A stretch of 33,215 nt of DNA from JAITVM01 sp031551135 (lineage in GTDB: Bacteria; Bacillota; Clostridia; Lachnospirales; JAITVM01): the NCBI GenBank assembly GCA_031551135.1, contig JAVBOA010000014.1:1-33215 (forward strand). The letters run 5' to 3'. The translations under genes were made by a program, and so were the position numbers. Under the pieces are notes generated by a model that was not told the DNA's origin, ran no database searches, and saw only the letters and a list, made by a program, of their open reading frames with translations. The stretch's first letter is position 1, and each line of letters starts with the position of its first letter. Shown here one piece after another: positions 24,265 through 32,946 of this stretch.

Positions 24265-24283
24265 GTAAAAGTGAGGTTTTAGA

Positions 24284-25555
24284 ATGAACATTCTAATTAA
24301 AAACGGTCTAGTTATAGACCCTGCAAATAATATTTATGATATTTATGATATTTTAATAAAAGATGATAAAATTGTAAAGCTTGAAAAAAATATTCAAGCT
24401 GCGGCGGATAAAATTATTGACGCTGAAAATATGTGGGTGACTCCGGGTTTTATTGATTTGCATGTTCATACAAGAGAGCCGGGATTTGAATATAAAGAAA
24501 CAATAAAAACGGCATCGGAGGCGGCGGTGCACGGAGGTTTTACAACAATCTGTGCTATGCCGAATACAAAACCAATTGTGGATTGCGTGGAAATTGTAGA
24601 TTATATTCTGGAAAAAGCCAAAAACGAAAGCAAAGTAAATCTTTTAGTTGTCGGAAGTATCACAAAAGGGCAAGACGGCGAAGAGCTTTCCGATATTGAA
24701 GGGATGAAAAAGGCCGGAATAATCGCTTTAAGCGAAGACGGAAAATCCGTAATGAGTTCACAATTAATGAAAAACGCATTTATCGAAGCAAAAAAACATG
24801 ATTTAAATATCCTTTCACATTGTGAAGATTCGGAATTAAAAAACGGCGGTGTGATAAATGAGGACATTGCAGAAAAATTCGCACTAAAGGGAATTTCCCG
24901 GGATTGCGAAGAAAGCATAATTGCAAGGGATATAATTCTGGCTTCTGCGACAAATGCGAAATTACATATCTGCCATATATCCACAAAAAACAGCGTGAAA
25001 ATGCTAAGAGCGGCGAAAGCAGAGAATATTCAGGTCACAGCGGAAGTTTGCCCGCATCATTTTGTTTTATATGATGAAATGATAAATAAAGACGACGGAA
25101 ATTTTAAAATGGCACCGCCGATACGCTCTAAAGAAGACGTTCAGGAAATCTTGAGAGGTTTAAAAGACGGAACGATTGATACGATAGCGACCGACCACGC
25201 ACCGCACAGCGAAGCGGAAAAAAATTGCGGATTTGAAAATTCAATGAACGGAATTGTCGGGCTTGAAACAGCTTTACCGCTTGCGATAACATATTTAGTG
25301 AACAAAAATATTTTGTCTCCCTTTGAATTGATAAAAAAGATTACAATAAATCCCGCAAAAATTATCGGCATAGACAGAGGAACTTTATCGATAGGAAAAA
25401 AAGCGGATATAAATATAATTGACCCTAATTTAAAATATAAAATCGATATTAATAATTTTAAATCGAAATCAAAAAATTCTCCGTTTAATGGTTTTGAAGT
25501 AAACGGAAAAGTAATAAAAACATTTATAAACGGTGTGGAATATGAGGAGGAATAG
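24284..25555 (+). CDS. pyrC: Dihydroorotase
   Basis: A 423-residue amidohydrolase that closes carbamoyl-aspartate to dihydroorotate, the third step of pyrimidine synthesis. The metal site is visible as FIDLHVHTREPG with H60 and H62, then H179 in LSHCED, H231 in HICHIS, and D304 in IATDHAPHS. This is the long type I form common in Firmicutes. The ATG at 24284 follows GTGAGG. It is first in the pyr operon, controlled by the leader attenuator. Two bases separate it from pyrF. Confidence 0.95.
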   Translation: MNILIKNGLVIDPANNIYDIYDILIKDDKIVKLEKNIQAAADKIIDAENMWVTPGFIDLHVHTREPGFEYKETIKTASEAAVHGGFTTICAMPNTKPIVDCVEIVDYILEKAKNESKVNLLVVGSITKGQDGEELSDIEGMKKAGIIALSEDGKSVMSSQLMKNAFIEAKKHDLNILSHCEDSELKNGGVINEDIAEKFALKGISRDCEESIIARDIILASATNAKLHICHISTKNSVKMLRAAKAENIQVTAEVCPHHFVLYDEMINKDDGNFKMAPPIRSKEDVQEILRGLKDGTIDTIATDHAPHSEAEKNCGFENSMNGIVGLETALPLAITYLVNKNILSPFELIKKITINPAKIIGIDRGTLSIGKKADINIIDPNLKYKIDINNFKSKSKNSPFNGFEVNGKVIKTFINGVEYEEE

Positions 25556-25557
25556 AA

Positions 25558-26481
25558 ATGATATTTGACAGACTTATCGAAAAAATTCAAAAATGCAATA
25601 ATCCTACGGTAGTTGGGCTTGACCCGAAAATCGATTTTATACCGAAATACATTCTTGATGAAAATTTTGAACTATATGGTCAAAAGCCAAAAGCTATCGC
25701 AAATGCATTTTTTGATTTTAATAAAAAAATTATCGACGAAGTGTATGATTTAGTTCCGGCCGTGAAACCGCAAATTGCGATGTACGAAATGTACGGCTCT
25801 TGCGGTATAAAAGCTTATATTCGTACAATCGAGTATGCGAAATCAAAAAATTTAATTGTAATCGGTGATGTTAAGCGAGGGGATATCCAATCTACGGCAG
25901 AAGCGTATTCGGACGGGCATATCGGTCAAATATCAATCGGCGATAAAAAAACTGCGGTTTTTGATGAGGATATCATTACAGTAAATCCTTATTTGGGCGG
26001 CGACTCAATCATTCCGTATTTGAAAAATTGCGAAGATTTTGATAGAGGTTTGTTCATTCTTGTTAAAACTTCGAATCCAATGAGCGGCGATTTTCAGGAT
26101 TTGGATGTCGGAGGAATGAAGCTTTATGAAAAAGTCGGACTTACTGTTGCAAAATGGGGTGAAAATCTGATTGGCGAAAACGGCTTCAGCGCATTGGGAG
26201 CGGTTGTCGGTGCGACATATAAAGAAGAAGCCGAGAAGCTTCGCAAACTTTTGCCGAATACTTTTTTCCTTGTTCCGGGATACGGCGCTCAAGGCGGAAA
26301 AGCTGAAGATTTAGCAGTATTTTTCAATCAAAAAGGACTGGGAGCGATTATAAATAACTCTCGAGGAATTATTGCGGCGTACAAAAATTCTAAAGATTTT
26401 TCGGAGAATGAATTCGAAAAAGCTTCCAGACAGGCAGTTCTGGATATGAAATCGGAATTGCTTAAATATATAAATCTGTGA
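25558..26481 (+). CDS. pyrF: Orotidine 5'-phosphate decarboxylase, type 2
   Basis: A 307-residue enzyme that makes UMP from OMP. The catalytic motif VIGDVKRGDI gives D104, K106 and D109, in the D-x-K-x-x-D pattern. It is longer than the 240-residue type 1 enzyme and has LVKTSNPMSGDFQDL, as in the type 2 group found in actinobacteria and many Clostridia. The start follows GAGGAGGAATAGAA, which overlaps the end of pyrC. The gene is early in the operon although the reaction is the last of the pathway. Confidence 0.94.
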   Translation: MIFDRLIEKIQKCNNPTVVGLDPKIDFIPKYILDENFELYGQKPKAIANAFFDFNKKIIDEVYDLVPAVKPQIAMYEMYGSCGIKAYIRTIEYAKSKNLIVIGDVKRGDIQSTAEAYSDGHIGQISIGDKKTAVFDEDIITVNPYLGGDSIIPYLKNCEDFDRGLFILVKTSNPMSGDFQDLDVGGMKLYEKVGLTVAKWGENLIGENGFSALGAVVGATYKEEAEKLRKLLPNTFFLVPGYGAQGGKAEDLAVFFNQKGLGAIINNSRGIIAAYKNSKDFSENEFEKASRQAVLDMKSELLKYINL

Positions 26482-26488
26482 GGTTAAT

Positions 26489-27283
26489 ATGAAAAATTAT
26501 AGCTTATCGGAGATTTTAGAAAATAACAGAATATCAGAAAATATATTCAGTATCGTAATTAAAAATAAAATGATTGCGCAAAGCTGTAAAGCCGGACAAT
26601 TTGTGGAAATTTATCTGGACAATTATAAAAATCTTCTGCCGCGGCCTTTTGCGATTTGTGATGTAGGAAAAGACGGAGACGCTGTTCGTTTAGTATATCA
26701 GCTTGTGGGCGAAGGCACGGAAAAAATTTCACAATTAAAAAAAGGTAAGTTAGTCAGAATTTTAGGACCTTTGGGGAACGGATTCGAACTAAAAGAAAAA
26801 GAAAATATTGCAATAATCGGCGGAGGAATCGGGATTCCGCCATTGATGCAATTGACGAAAAAGCTTGTTTACGAATCTGCCGGCGCAAATATTGATATTT
26901 TTTTGGGATATCGGGATGAATTATTTTTGAACGAGGAATTTAAATTAATTCGCAGTGGATTTAATGACGTTAGAGTGCATATTTCTACGGATGACGGCTC
27001 TGCCGGATATCATGGAAATGTTGTTTCGCATATAAAATCGCTGAACAAAAAATTTGATATAATCTATGCTTGCGGGCCAAGACCGATGCTGAAAGCCGTT
27101 TCGGATTTCGCAAAGGAAAACGGCGGAGAATGTCAGATTTCCTGCGAAGAACGCATGGCTTGCGGCTTCGGAGTCTGCGTCGGATGCGTTATTAAAATAA
27201 AAGACGGCGATTCTTTTGTATATAAAAAAGTTTGCAAAGACGGTCCTGTTTTTGAAAGTAAAGAGGTGCTTTGGGATGAATAA
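26489..27283 (+). CDS. pyrK: Dihydroorotate dehydrogenase electron transfer subunit
   Basis: A 264-residue flavoprotein that passes electrons from PyrD to NAD. FAD-binding RPFAICDV is at about 52-59, and the NAD site IAIIGGGIGIPPLMQ is at about 108-122. The C-terminal 2Fe-2S ligands are C225, C230, C233 (MACGFGVCVGC) and C249 (KKVCKDGP). It is paired with PyrD as a class 1B enzyme. Its stop codon overlaps the pyrD start (ATGAATAA), so the two subunits are made together. Confidence 0.94.
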   Translation: MKNYSLSEILENNRISENIFSIVIKNKMIAQSCKAGQFVEIYLDNYKNLLPRPFAICDVGKDGDAVRLVYQLVGEGTEKISQLKKGKLVRILGPLGNGFELKEKENIAIIGGGIGIPPLMQLTKKLVYESAGANIDIFLGYRDELFLNEEFKLIRSGFNDVRVHISTDDGSAGYHGNVVSHIKSLNKKFDIIYACGPRPMLKAVSDFAKENGGECQISCEERMACGFGVCVGCVIKIKDGDSFVYKKVCKDGPVFESKEVLWDE

Positions 27284-28178
27284 TACAGAGATAAATTTTT
27301 GTGGAATAAATTTTAAAAATCCGTTAATAACAGCATCCGGAACTTTCGGCAGCGGCAGAGAATTTGAAGATTTAATCGACCTCGATAGATTGGGGGGAAT
27401 TACGGTTAAAGGTGTGTCTTCTGAGCCTTGGAACGGAAATCCTGTGCCGCGAGTGGCGGAAGTTTACGGCGGAATGTTGAATAGTATCGGACTTCAAAAC
27501 CCGGGTGTTGAGAATTTTATTAAAGAGGATATTCCTTTTCTAAATAAATATAATACGGTGAAGATTGTTAATGTTTGTGGTCACAGCATAGAAGAATATG
27601 TAGATGTAATCGAAAAATTAAACTCCACGAATATTGATTTATATGAATTAAATATCTCTTGCCCGAATGTTTCGGAAGGCGGAATAGCTTTCGGAACGGA
27701 TGAAAAACTTGTTTTCGAGGTTGTGTCCGCCGCCAAAAAAGCCGCTCAAAAACCTCTGATTGTAAAATTAAGTCCGAATGTAAGTGATATTGTTGCAATT
27801 GCGAAAAGAGCCGAGGAAGCGGGCGCGGACGCGCTTTCGCTTATAAATACGCTTATCGGAATGAAAATAGATATAAAAACAAAGAAACCGATTTTGGCGA
27901 ATAAAATCGGGGGATTATCCGGGCCTTGTATAAAGCCTATCGCTCTGCGAATGGTTTATACAGTTTCGAAAAATGTAAAAATTCCGATTATCGGAATGGG
28001 TGGGATTTCGTGCGCCGAAGACGCAATCGAATTTATGATGGCAGGAGCGTCACTGTTCGCCGTGGGAAGTGCAAATTTTGCAAATCCGCTTGTAACAATC
28101 GAAATTCTTGACGGAATCAACAAATATCTACGAGACAATAAAATAAATGATATTAAATCTATTATAGGAGTGGCATAA
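27276..28178 (+). CDS. pyrD: Dihydroorotate dehydrogenase, class 1B catalytic subunit
   Basis: A 300-residue FMN enzyme that oxidises dihydroorotate to orotate, working with PyrK. Cys129 in LNISCPNV is the catalytic base typical of class 1 enzymes. FGSGREF near the N-terminus and GMGGISCAEDAIEFMMAGAS for the phosphate site are family features. I use ATG 27276, behind AAGAGGTG; a longer frame upstream would run into pyrK. It overlaps pyrK by eight bases and pyrE by one (TAATG). Confidence 0.94.
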   Translation: MNNTEINFCGINFKNPLITASGTFGSGREFEDLIDLDRLGGITVKGVSSEPWNGNPVPRVAEVYGGMLNSIGLQNPGVENFIKEDIPFLNKYNTVKIVNVCGHSIEEYVDVIEKLNSTNIDLYELNISCPNVSEGGIAFGTDEKLVFEVVSAAKKAAQKPLIVKLSPNVSDIVAIAKRAEEAGADALSLINTLIGMKIDIKTKKPILANKIGGLSGPCIKPIALRMVYTVSKNVKIPIIGMGGISCAEDAIEFMMAGASLFAVGSANFANPLVTIEILDGINKYLRDNKINDIKSIIGVA

Positions 28179-28750
28179 TGAATAAAATAGAGAAAATTTT
28201 AGTAGACACAGAAGTTTTATTAAACGGGCATTTTATTTTAACATCGGGCAAACATTCGAATCATTATATGCAATGCGCCAAAATAACTCAATATCCCGAA
28301 TATACAGCGGAATTTTGCAAAATCCTTGCTGAGAATTTTAAAGATGATAATGTTGATGTTGTAATCGGACCGGCTGTCGGCGGAATAATTGTGGCCTATG
28401 AATTAGCAAGACAATTGAACGCAAAAAATTTATTTGCCGAACGTGAAAACGGAAAAATGACCTTAAGGCGCGGCTTTGAATTGAAAGAGGGCAATAGGGT
28501 AGTTGTTGCAGAAGATGTTATTACAACCGGCGGCTCTGTGCAGGAAGTTATCGATTTGGTTAAGGAAATGGGTGCGGAAGTAGTCGGCGTTGGCGTTTTT
28601 GTTGACAGATCTATGGGGAAAGCGGAATTCGGCGCAAAACTCGCTTCTTGTTATAAGGCCGACGTTGTAGCGTATAATCCGGATGAATGTCCGCTTTGCA
28701 AAGAAGGAAAAACTCCGGCGGTGAAACCGGGAAGCAGAAATTTAAAATAA
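28178..28750 (+). CDS. pyrE: Orotate phosphoribosyltransferase
   Basis: A 190-residue enzyme that joins orotate and PRPP to give OMP. The PRPP loop is VVVAEDVITTGGS at 108-120. The ASCYKADVVAYNPDECPLC end with a CPxC pair is seen in Firmicutes PyrE of this length. It begins one base into the pyrD stop. It is the last gene of the pyr operon. The genes for carbamoyl phosphate synthetase, aspartate transcarbamoylase (pyrB) and pyrR are not in the window. Confidence 0.95.
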   Translation: MNKIEKILVDTEVLLNGHFILTSGKHSNHYMQCAKITQYPEYTAEFCKILAENFKDDNVDVVIGPAVGGIIVAYELARQLNAKNLFAERENGKMTLRRGFELKEGNRVVVAEDVITTGGSVQEVIDLVKEMGAEVVGVGVFVDRSMGKAEFGAKLASCYKADVVAYNPDECPLCKEGKTPAVKPGSRNLK

Positions 28751-28760
28751 AAAATAAAAA

Positions 28761-28848
28761 GGCTTGTAGCCAAACCACTCCAAAAATCTTTTGCTTCTTT
28801 ACTTGCGAGCAAAGAAGGGAGGGTTGAGCTACAAGCCGATTTTTTTTA
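28761..28848. terminator. Large bidirectional terminator between pyrE and the NlpC/P60 gene
   Basis: GGCTTGTAGC (28761-28770) pairs with GCTACAAGCC (28828-28837), extended inside by AACC/GGTT and CTCC/GGAG pairs and by an inner hairpin CTTCTTT/AAAGAAG. T runs follow on both strands. At nearly 90 bases it is much longer than a normal terminator. Confidence 0.82.
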
Positions 28849-29388
28849 AACAATTCTTCTAAAATAAGAAAAAGGAAATTCCGAGATATTAACGCCTTTG
28901 TCACTGGAACAATGTATAAAAACATGTTTGCCGTTTTGTAATTCGCCTATGTAAATTCCAACGTGATTGGCGCTTAACGGAGTATTTTGAACATCTTCGG
29001 GCTTTTTCCAAAAACCTAAATCTCCGATTTTGAGCGATTCGGAATCTATTTTTTTGCCGACATAAAATTGCTGTGCAGTTCCGCCAATAGAAAGGTCTTT
29101 TTTGTTAAGCGCAGTTTTGTAAACCCAGTCTACATATCCGGAACAGTCCAATCTTTCGGGAGTTCCGCCGGCGGAGGATTTTCCGCCCCATTTGTATTCG
29201 GTAAACCCGACCAATGAAGTCGCGGTATCCATCAGCGATTTTAAATCCTGATTTTCAGTTTGCTCAATAATCGCATAAGCTTCTTTAATTTCGGCAGAAG
29301 AAAGCTCCTTGCTTTTATTTGAAAAAAGATTAAATACTAAAAATAAGCAAAATATAAATAATACAAATCCTAAAATTTTTTCAATCAA
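28846..29388 (-). CDS. NlpC/P60 family cell-wall hydrolase, membrane-anchored
   Basis: A 180-residue protein with an N-terminal membrane helix (about 4-22) and no cleavage site, so it is probably tethered to the outer membrane face. The NlpC/P60 catalytic triad is visible: C82 in LDCSGYVDWVY, H142 in NHVGIYIG, and H159 as the third polar residue. These enzymes cut stem peptides of peptidoglycan. I prefer the TTG start at 29388, with AAGGGTGAT four bases before it; a GTG at 29397 is within that site. It is a single gene, convergent with pyrE. Confidence 0.85.
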   Translation of the reverse strand: MIEKILGFVLFIFCLFLVFNLFSNKSKELSSAEIKEAYAIIEQTENQDLKSLMDTATSLVGFTEYKWGGKSSAGGTPERLDCSGYVDWVYKTALNKKDLSIGGTAQQFYVGKKIDSESLKIGDLGFWKKPEDVQNTPLSANHVGIYIGELQNGKHVFIHCSSDKGVNISEFPFSYFRRIV

Positions 29389-29507
29389 ATCTATCACCCT
29401 TTGTTGCTTTTTAAATATTTACGGTGTAATCATGTCGAGGTTTGAAATAAAAAGCAATAAAGCCAAGATTTAAGAAAAAATTAAGAAATTGTTTCGGATT
29501 TTTTTCG

Positions 29508-30578
29508 CTAGAGTATACATCCGCCGCAGACGATATAATCATCTTTGTAAAATACTGCGGCTTGTCCCGGCGTGATGGCCCGTTGCGGCGTGTCAAAATT
29601 ACATTCCAAATAATCGCCGTTCATTTTTATTTTGCACGGCGACATTTTATGGCTGTATCTGATTTTTCCCATTAGTTCAATTTCGGAATCCAAACTATCG
29701 CATGACATAAAATTAATATCATTCACAAAAAGCCGGCTGGAGAATAAATCCTCATTATCCGATAAAGTGATTTCATTTTTTTCAATATCGATTTTTGAAA
29801 CGAAAGCCGGTTTTCCGAGTGCGATTCCGAGACCCTTGCGCTGACCGATTGTGTAAAACGGAATTCCTTGATGTCGGCCCAAAATTTTTCCGTGCTTGTC
29901 CACAAAATTTCCGGATTTTATTTCTTTATCGGAGTTTTCCTGAATAAAACGGACATAATTATTATCGGGTATAAAACAGATTTCTTGGCTGTCCTTTTTA
30001 TCGGCGACATTCAATCCGATTTTTTTGGCGATTTCACGAATTTCGTTTTTCGTATAATCTCCGCAAGGCATCAAAGTTTTTTCCAATTGATATTGCGTAA
30101 GCGAATAAAGCGCATAAGTTTGGTCTTTTTCGGCGGTTACGGATTGCTTCAGCGTGTAGCGGTTGTTTATATTGATTATGCGTGCATAATGTCCGGTTGC
30201 GATATAATCCGCGCCCAATTGAATCGATTTCTGCAAAAGCGATTCCCATTTTACATAGCGGTTGCAGGCAATACAGGGATTCGGCGTTTTTGCGTTCAGA
30301 TATTCGTTTTTGAAATAATCAATTACCTTATCCTTAAAAACATCTTTAAAATTCAAAACATAATAGGGTATGTCCAATTTTTGAGCGACCATGCGTGCGT
30401 CGATAACGGCCGAAATTCCGCAGCAACCACCGTTTGTTTCCAAATCTTCCTGACATTCGTCCTGCCAAATCTGCATAGTTACACCGATTACCTCGTAACC
30501 TTCTTCTTTTAAAATATATGCCGCAACCGAAGAATCCACACCGCCCGACATTCCAACAACTACCTTTTTTTTATTCAT
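29508..30578 (-). CDS. mnmA: tRNA-specific 2-thiouridylase MnmA
   Basis: A 356-residue enzyme that puts sulfur on U34 of tRNA-Lys, -Glu and -Gln. SGGVDS (11-16) is the ATP-pyrophosphatase loop. The catalytic cysteines are C102 in NPCIAC and C201 in QEICFIPD. GIGQRKGLG-like FYTIGQRKGLGIALG is the tRNA-binding loop. The start at 30578 is within the end of iscU (ATGAATAA), an eight-base overlap. Sulfur comes from the cysteine desulfurase encoded in the same cluster. Confidence 0.95.
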   Translation of the reverse strand: MNKKKVVVGMSGGVDSSVAAYILKEEGYEVIGVTMQIWQDECQEDLETNGGCCGISAVIDARMVAQKLDIPYYVLNFKDVFKDKVIDYFKNEYLNAKTPNPCIACNRYVKWESLLQKSIQLGADYIATGHYARIININNRYTLKQSVTAEKDQTYALYSLTQYQLEKTLMPCGDYTKNEIREIAKKIGLNVADKKDSQEICFIPDNNYVRFIQENSDKEIKSGNFVDKHGKILGRHQGIPFYTIGQRKGLGIALGKPAFVSKIDIEKNEITLSDNEDLFSSRLFVNDINFMSCDSLDSEIELMGKIRYSHKMSPCKIKMNGDYLECNFDTPQRAITPGQAAVFYKDDYIVCGGCIL

Positions 30579-31011
30579 ATTCCGCAAGCTGGTGATCATC
30601 GTGACCGATGTCTGTTTTTGGTTTTTCAAGTCCTTCTATAATAATATTATTTTTTTCCGCATAATCCCAAAGTGCCGAATGAAGAGCCTCTTCCGCAAGA
30701 CATGAACAGTGAATCTTTGCAGGCGGAAGCCCGTCCAAAGCTTCCATAACAGCTTTATTTGTTATTTCCAAAGCTTCTTTAATGGATTTTCCGATAACCA
30801 TTTCGGTTGCGATGCTGCTGGTTGCGACAGCAGCTCCACAGCCAAAAGTTTTGAATTTTGCGTCTTTAATAATTTCGTCTTCGATTTTTAAATAAACCTT
30901 CATAATATCGCCGCATTTTGCGTTGCCGACTGTTCCGACACCGCTTGCGTCCGAAATTTCTCCTACATTTCTTGGGTTCATAAAATGATCCATAACTTTT
31001 TGGCTATACAT
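30571..31011 (-). CDS. iscU: Fe-S cluster scaffold IscU/NifU
   Basis: A 146-residue scaffold on which Fe-S clusters are built. The ligands are C33 and D35 in NAKCGD, C58 in GCGAA, and C102 in IHCSC (with C104 as an extra cysteine). It is the IscU/NifU-N type that partners with IscS, not the Firmicutes SufU type, which has an insert. The tail GHDDHQLAEYE is rich in charged and histidine residues. It follows iscS by 11 bases. No hscA, hscB or fdx is present in the cluster. Confidence 0.94.
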   Translation of the reverse strand: MYSQKVMDHFMNPRNVGEISDASGVGTVGNAKCGDIMKVYLKIEDEIIKDAKFKTFGCGAAVATSSIATEMVIGKSIKEALEITNKAVMEALDGLPPAKIHCSCLAEEALHSALWDYAEKNNIIIEGLEKPKTDIGHDDHQLAEYE

Positions 31012-31022
31012 AAAATTTTCTC

Positions 31023-32189
31023 CTATCTTTTTAAATAATCTTCATACAAAGGTGACATTTCTCTTAAACGTGTTACGATAGCAGGCAAAACTTCAATAAC
31101 TTTATCAATATCGCTTTCTGTGTTATTTTTTCCGATTGTTAATCTAAGCGAACCGTGAGCTTTTTCATGCGGAAGCCCGATTGCCAAAAGTACATGCGAC
31201 GGGTCTAAAGATCCGGAAGTGCAGGCCGAGCCGCTGGAAGCAAATATTCCCTGCATATCTAACAGAAGAAGGAGGGATTCGCCTTCAATAAATTCGAACG
31301 ATATATTAACATTTCCGGGAAGTCTTTTTTCGGCAGAGCCGTTTAAGCGTGAATGAGGAACGGATTCCAAAATTCCATTTATTAATTTATCGCGCAATTT
31401 AAGGATTCTCTCGTTTTCTATTTCCATTTCGTCTGTTGCAAGTTCGATAGCTTTTGAAAGTGCGATTATTCCGGCAACATTTTCAGTACCGGCGCGGCGG
31501 TTTCTTTCTTGTGCGCCGCCGTAAATCAAAGGCTTAATTTTTATTCCTTTTTTTATATATAAAACACCGATTCCTTTTGGCGCATAAATTTTATGCCCCG
31601 ATAACGAAAGCAAATCGATATTCATTTTTTTCACATCTATTGGAACGTGTCCGACTGCCTGAACAGCATCCGTATGAAATGGGATTTTATGCTCGCTTGC
31701 GATTTTTCCGATTTCTTCTATTGGCTGCAAAGTGCCGATTTCGTTATTAGCGAACATAATTGTTATCAGAATGGTTGTCGGTCTTATAGCATTTTTCAAA
31801 TCTTCCAAATTAATTATTCCGAATTCGTCCACAGGCAAATAAGTTATTTCAAATCCGTTTTTTTCTAAATATTCACAGGTATGCAAAACGGCGTGATGCT
31901 CAATATTTGTTGTAATTATATGGTTACCTTTGGTTTTATTTGCTTCGCAAATTCCGCGGATAGCCCAGTTATCGGCCTCTGTGCCGCCGGATGTAAAATA
32001 GATTTCATTTAAATCAGCGCCCAAAGTTTTTGCGATTTTTTCTCTGGAAATGTCAATATATTTTTTTGTATTGCGTGCAAGCTCGTATACACTCGACGGA
32101 TTGCCGTAAAATTCAGTAAAGAAAGGCAGCATTTCGTCCAAAACTTCTTGCCGCACTTGAGTTGTGGCGGCATTGTCCAAATAAATCAA
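31023..32189 (-). CDS. iscS: Cysteine desulfurase IscS/NifS
   Basis: A 388-residue PLP enzyme that frees sulfur from cysteine for IscU and MnmA. K200 in SGHKIYAPKG binds PLP, and C323 in SSGSACTSG carries the persulfide. The start I prefer is TTG 32189, giving MIYLDNAATT, with AGGGAG nine bases upstream; ATG 32198 is too close to that site. It lies 63 bases after iscR and is in the same transcript. Confidence 0.94.
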   Translation of the reverse strand: MIYLDNAATTQVRQEVLDEMLPFFTEFYGNPSSVYELARNTKKYIDISREKIAKTLGADLNEIYFTSGGTEADNWAIRGICEANKTKGNHIITTNIEHHAVLHTCEYLEKNGFEITYLPVDEFGIINLEDLKNAIRPTTILITIMFANNEIGTLQPIEEIGKIASEHKIPFHTDAVQAVGHVPIDVKKMNIDLLSLSGHKIYAPKGIGVLYIKKGIKIKPLIYGGAQERNRRAGTENVAGIIALSKAIELATDEMEIENERILKLRDKLINGILESVPHSRLNGSAEKRLPGNVNISFEFIEGESLLLLLDMQGIFASSGSACTSGSLDPSHVLLAIGLPHEKAHGSLRLTIGKNNTESDIDKVIEVLPAIVTRLREMSPLYEDYLKR

Positions 32190-32252
32190 AACAGTCATCT
32201 CCCTAAGATAGCATTTTTATGATTGGATTTTGTGTGTTCATAAAAATGCCAA

Positions 32253-32699
32253 CTAACTATCAATTAAATTGAGTAATTTATAATCGTTTACAAGTTCAGA
32301 CAGCTTTATGCCGTTGATAATTTCGTCAACAGAATTTTGTATTTTTTCCCAGACGGATTTTGTGACACAGGTTTTACAATTATCGTCACGTCCACAAACG
32401 GAATTGTCGTTATTTGTGTCCATACAATCCGTAACAAAAAGCGAACCTTCCATAACCCGTAAAATATCGCCGACACTAATAGAGTCAGGGTCTATATTTA
32501 AAACATAACCACCTTGCGCGCCTCTTATACTTTTAATATAACCGCATTTTTTCAGAGGTGAAAAAAGCTGCTCCAAATAATGCTCCGAAATTCCTTGCCT
32601 TTCGGCAATAGATTTTATATTAACACATTGTCCGTCGCCTTGGGAAGCGATATCGACCATGGCGCGCAGACCGTACCGCCCTCGGGTAGAGATTTTCAT
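32253..32699 (-). CDS. iscR: Rrf2-family transcriptional regulator, IscR-like
   Basis: A 148-residue winged-helix regulator. It begins MKISTRGRYGLRAMVDIA, the Rrf2 pattern, with a DNA-binding domain at about 1-80. Four cysteines, C92, C102, C108 and C111 (DCMDTNN...VCGRDDNCKTC), include the three used by IscR to hold a 2Fe-2S cluster. It is the first gene of the isc operon and most likely represses it when Fe-S clusters are plentiful. The ATG follows AAGGAG. Its leader carries an inserted foldback element. Confidence 0.93.
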   Translation of the reverse strand: MKISTRGRYGLRAMVDIASQGDGQCVNIKSIAERQGISEHYLEQLFSPLKKCGYIKSIRGAQGGYVLNIDPDSISVGDILRVMEGSLFVTDCMDTNNDNSVCGRDDNCKTCVTKSVWEKIQNSVDEIINGIKLSELVNDYKLLNLIDS

Positions 32700-32782
32700 A
32701 AAAACACTCCTTAAAGCCTGTAAAAATCACAAGCAATAAAACAAACGCAGTATACTGGCAAACATATTGTGAATTTATTTTA

Positions 32783-32892
32783 TACTATTTCCCTTGTAAA
32801 GAATAGAAAAAATATTTCATTCCGCGCTTGAAGCATTGCACGGAACGCTTCGCTGTGAAAATTTTTTTCTACAAATCAAATGGGAATTAGTA
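32783..32892 (-). mobile_element. Foldback MITE-like element, copy B, in the iscR leader
   Basis: About 110 bp, the reverse complement of copy A (20760-20870) with only a few differences. Bounded by TA, with ends CTATTTCCC and GGGAATTAG (one mismatch between them). It lies between the iscR promoter (32947-32975) and the iscR start (32699), so it is transcribed as part of the leader and would form a strong hairpin in the mRNA. Confidence 0.82.
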
Positions 32893-32916
32893 TTGTCTGT
32901 CAGCATAGAAATTTAA

Positions 32917-32940
32917 TTCATAGTAAAGTACTCAACTTTA
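32917..32940 (-). promoter_or_regulatory. Possible IscR operator at the isc transcription start
   Basis: On the minus strand AAAGTTGAGTACTTTACTATGA lies just after the -10, with an AGTA-CTT-TACT dyad at its core. The position suits a repressor site. I cannot confirm that this matches the organism's IscR motif. Confidence 0.35.
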
Positions 32941-32946
32941 ATTTAA

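Noticed and set aside
24121..24283. PyrR-dependent attenuator
   Set aside because: I found no PyrR-binding stem-loop consensus and no alternative antiterminator; the short leader ORF fits better.
29402..29457. Inverted repeat TTGCTTTTT/AAAAAGCAA downstream of mnmA as its terminator
   Set aside because: The stem is all A/T-rich with a long loop and no T run of the right placement; too weak to call.
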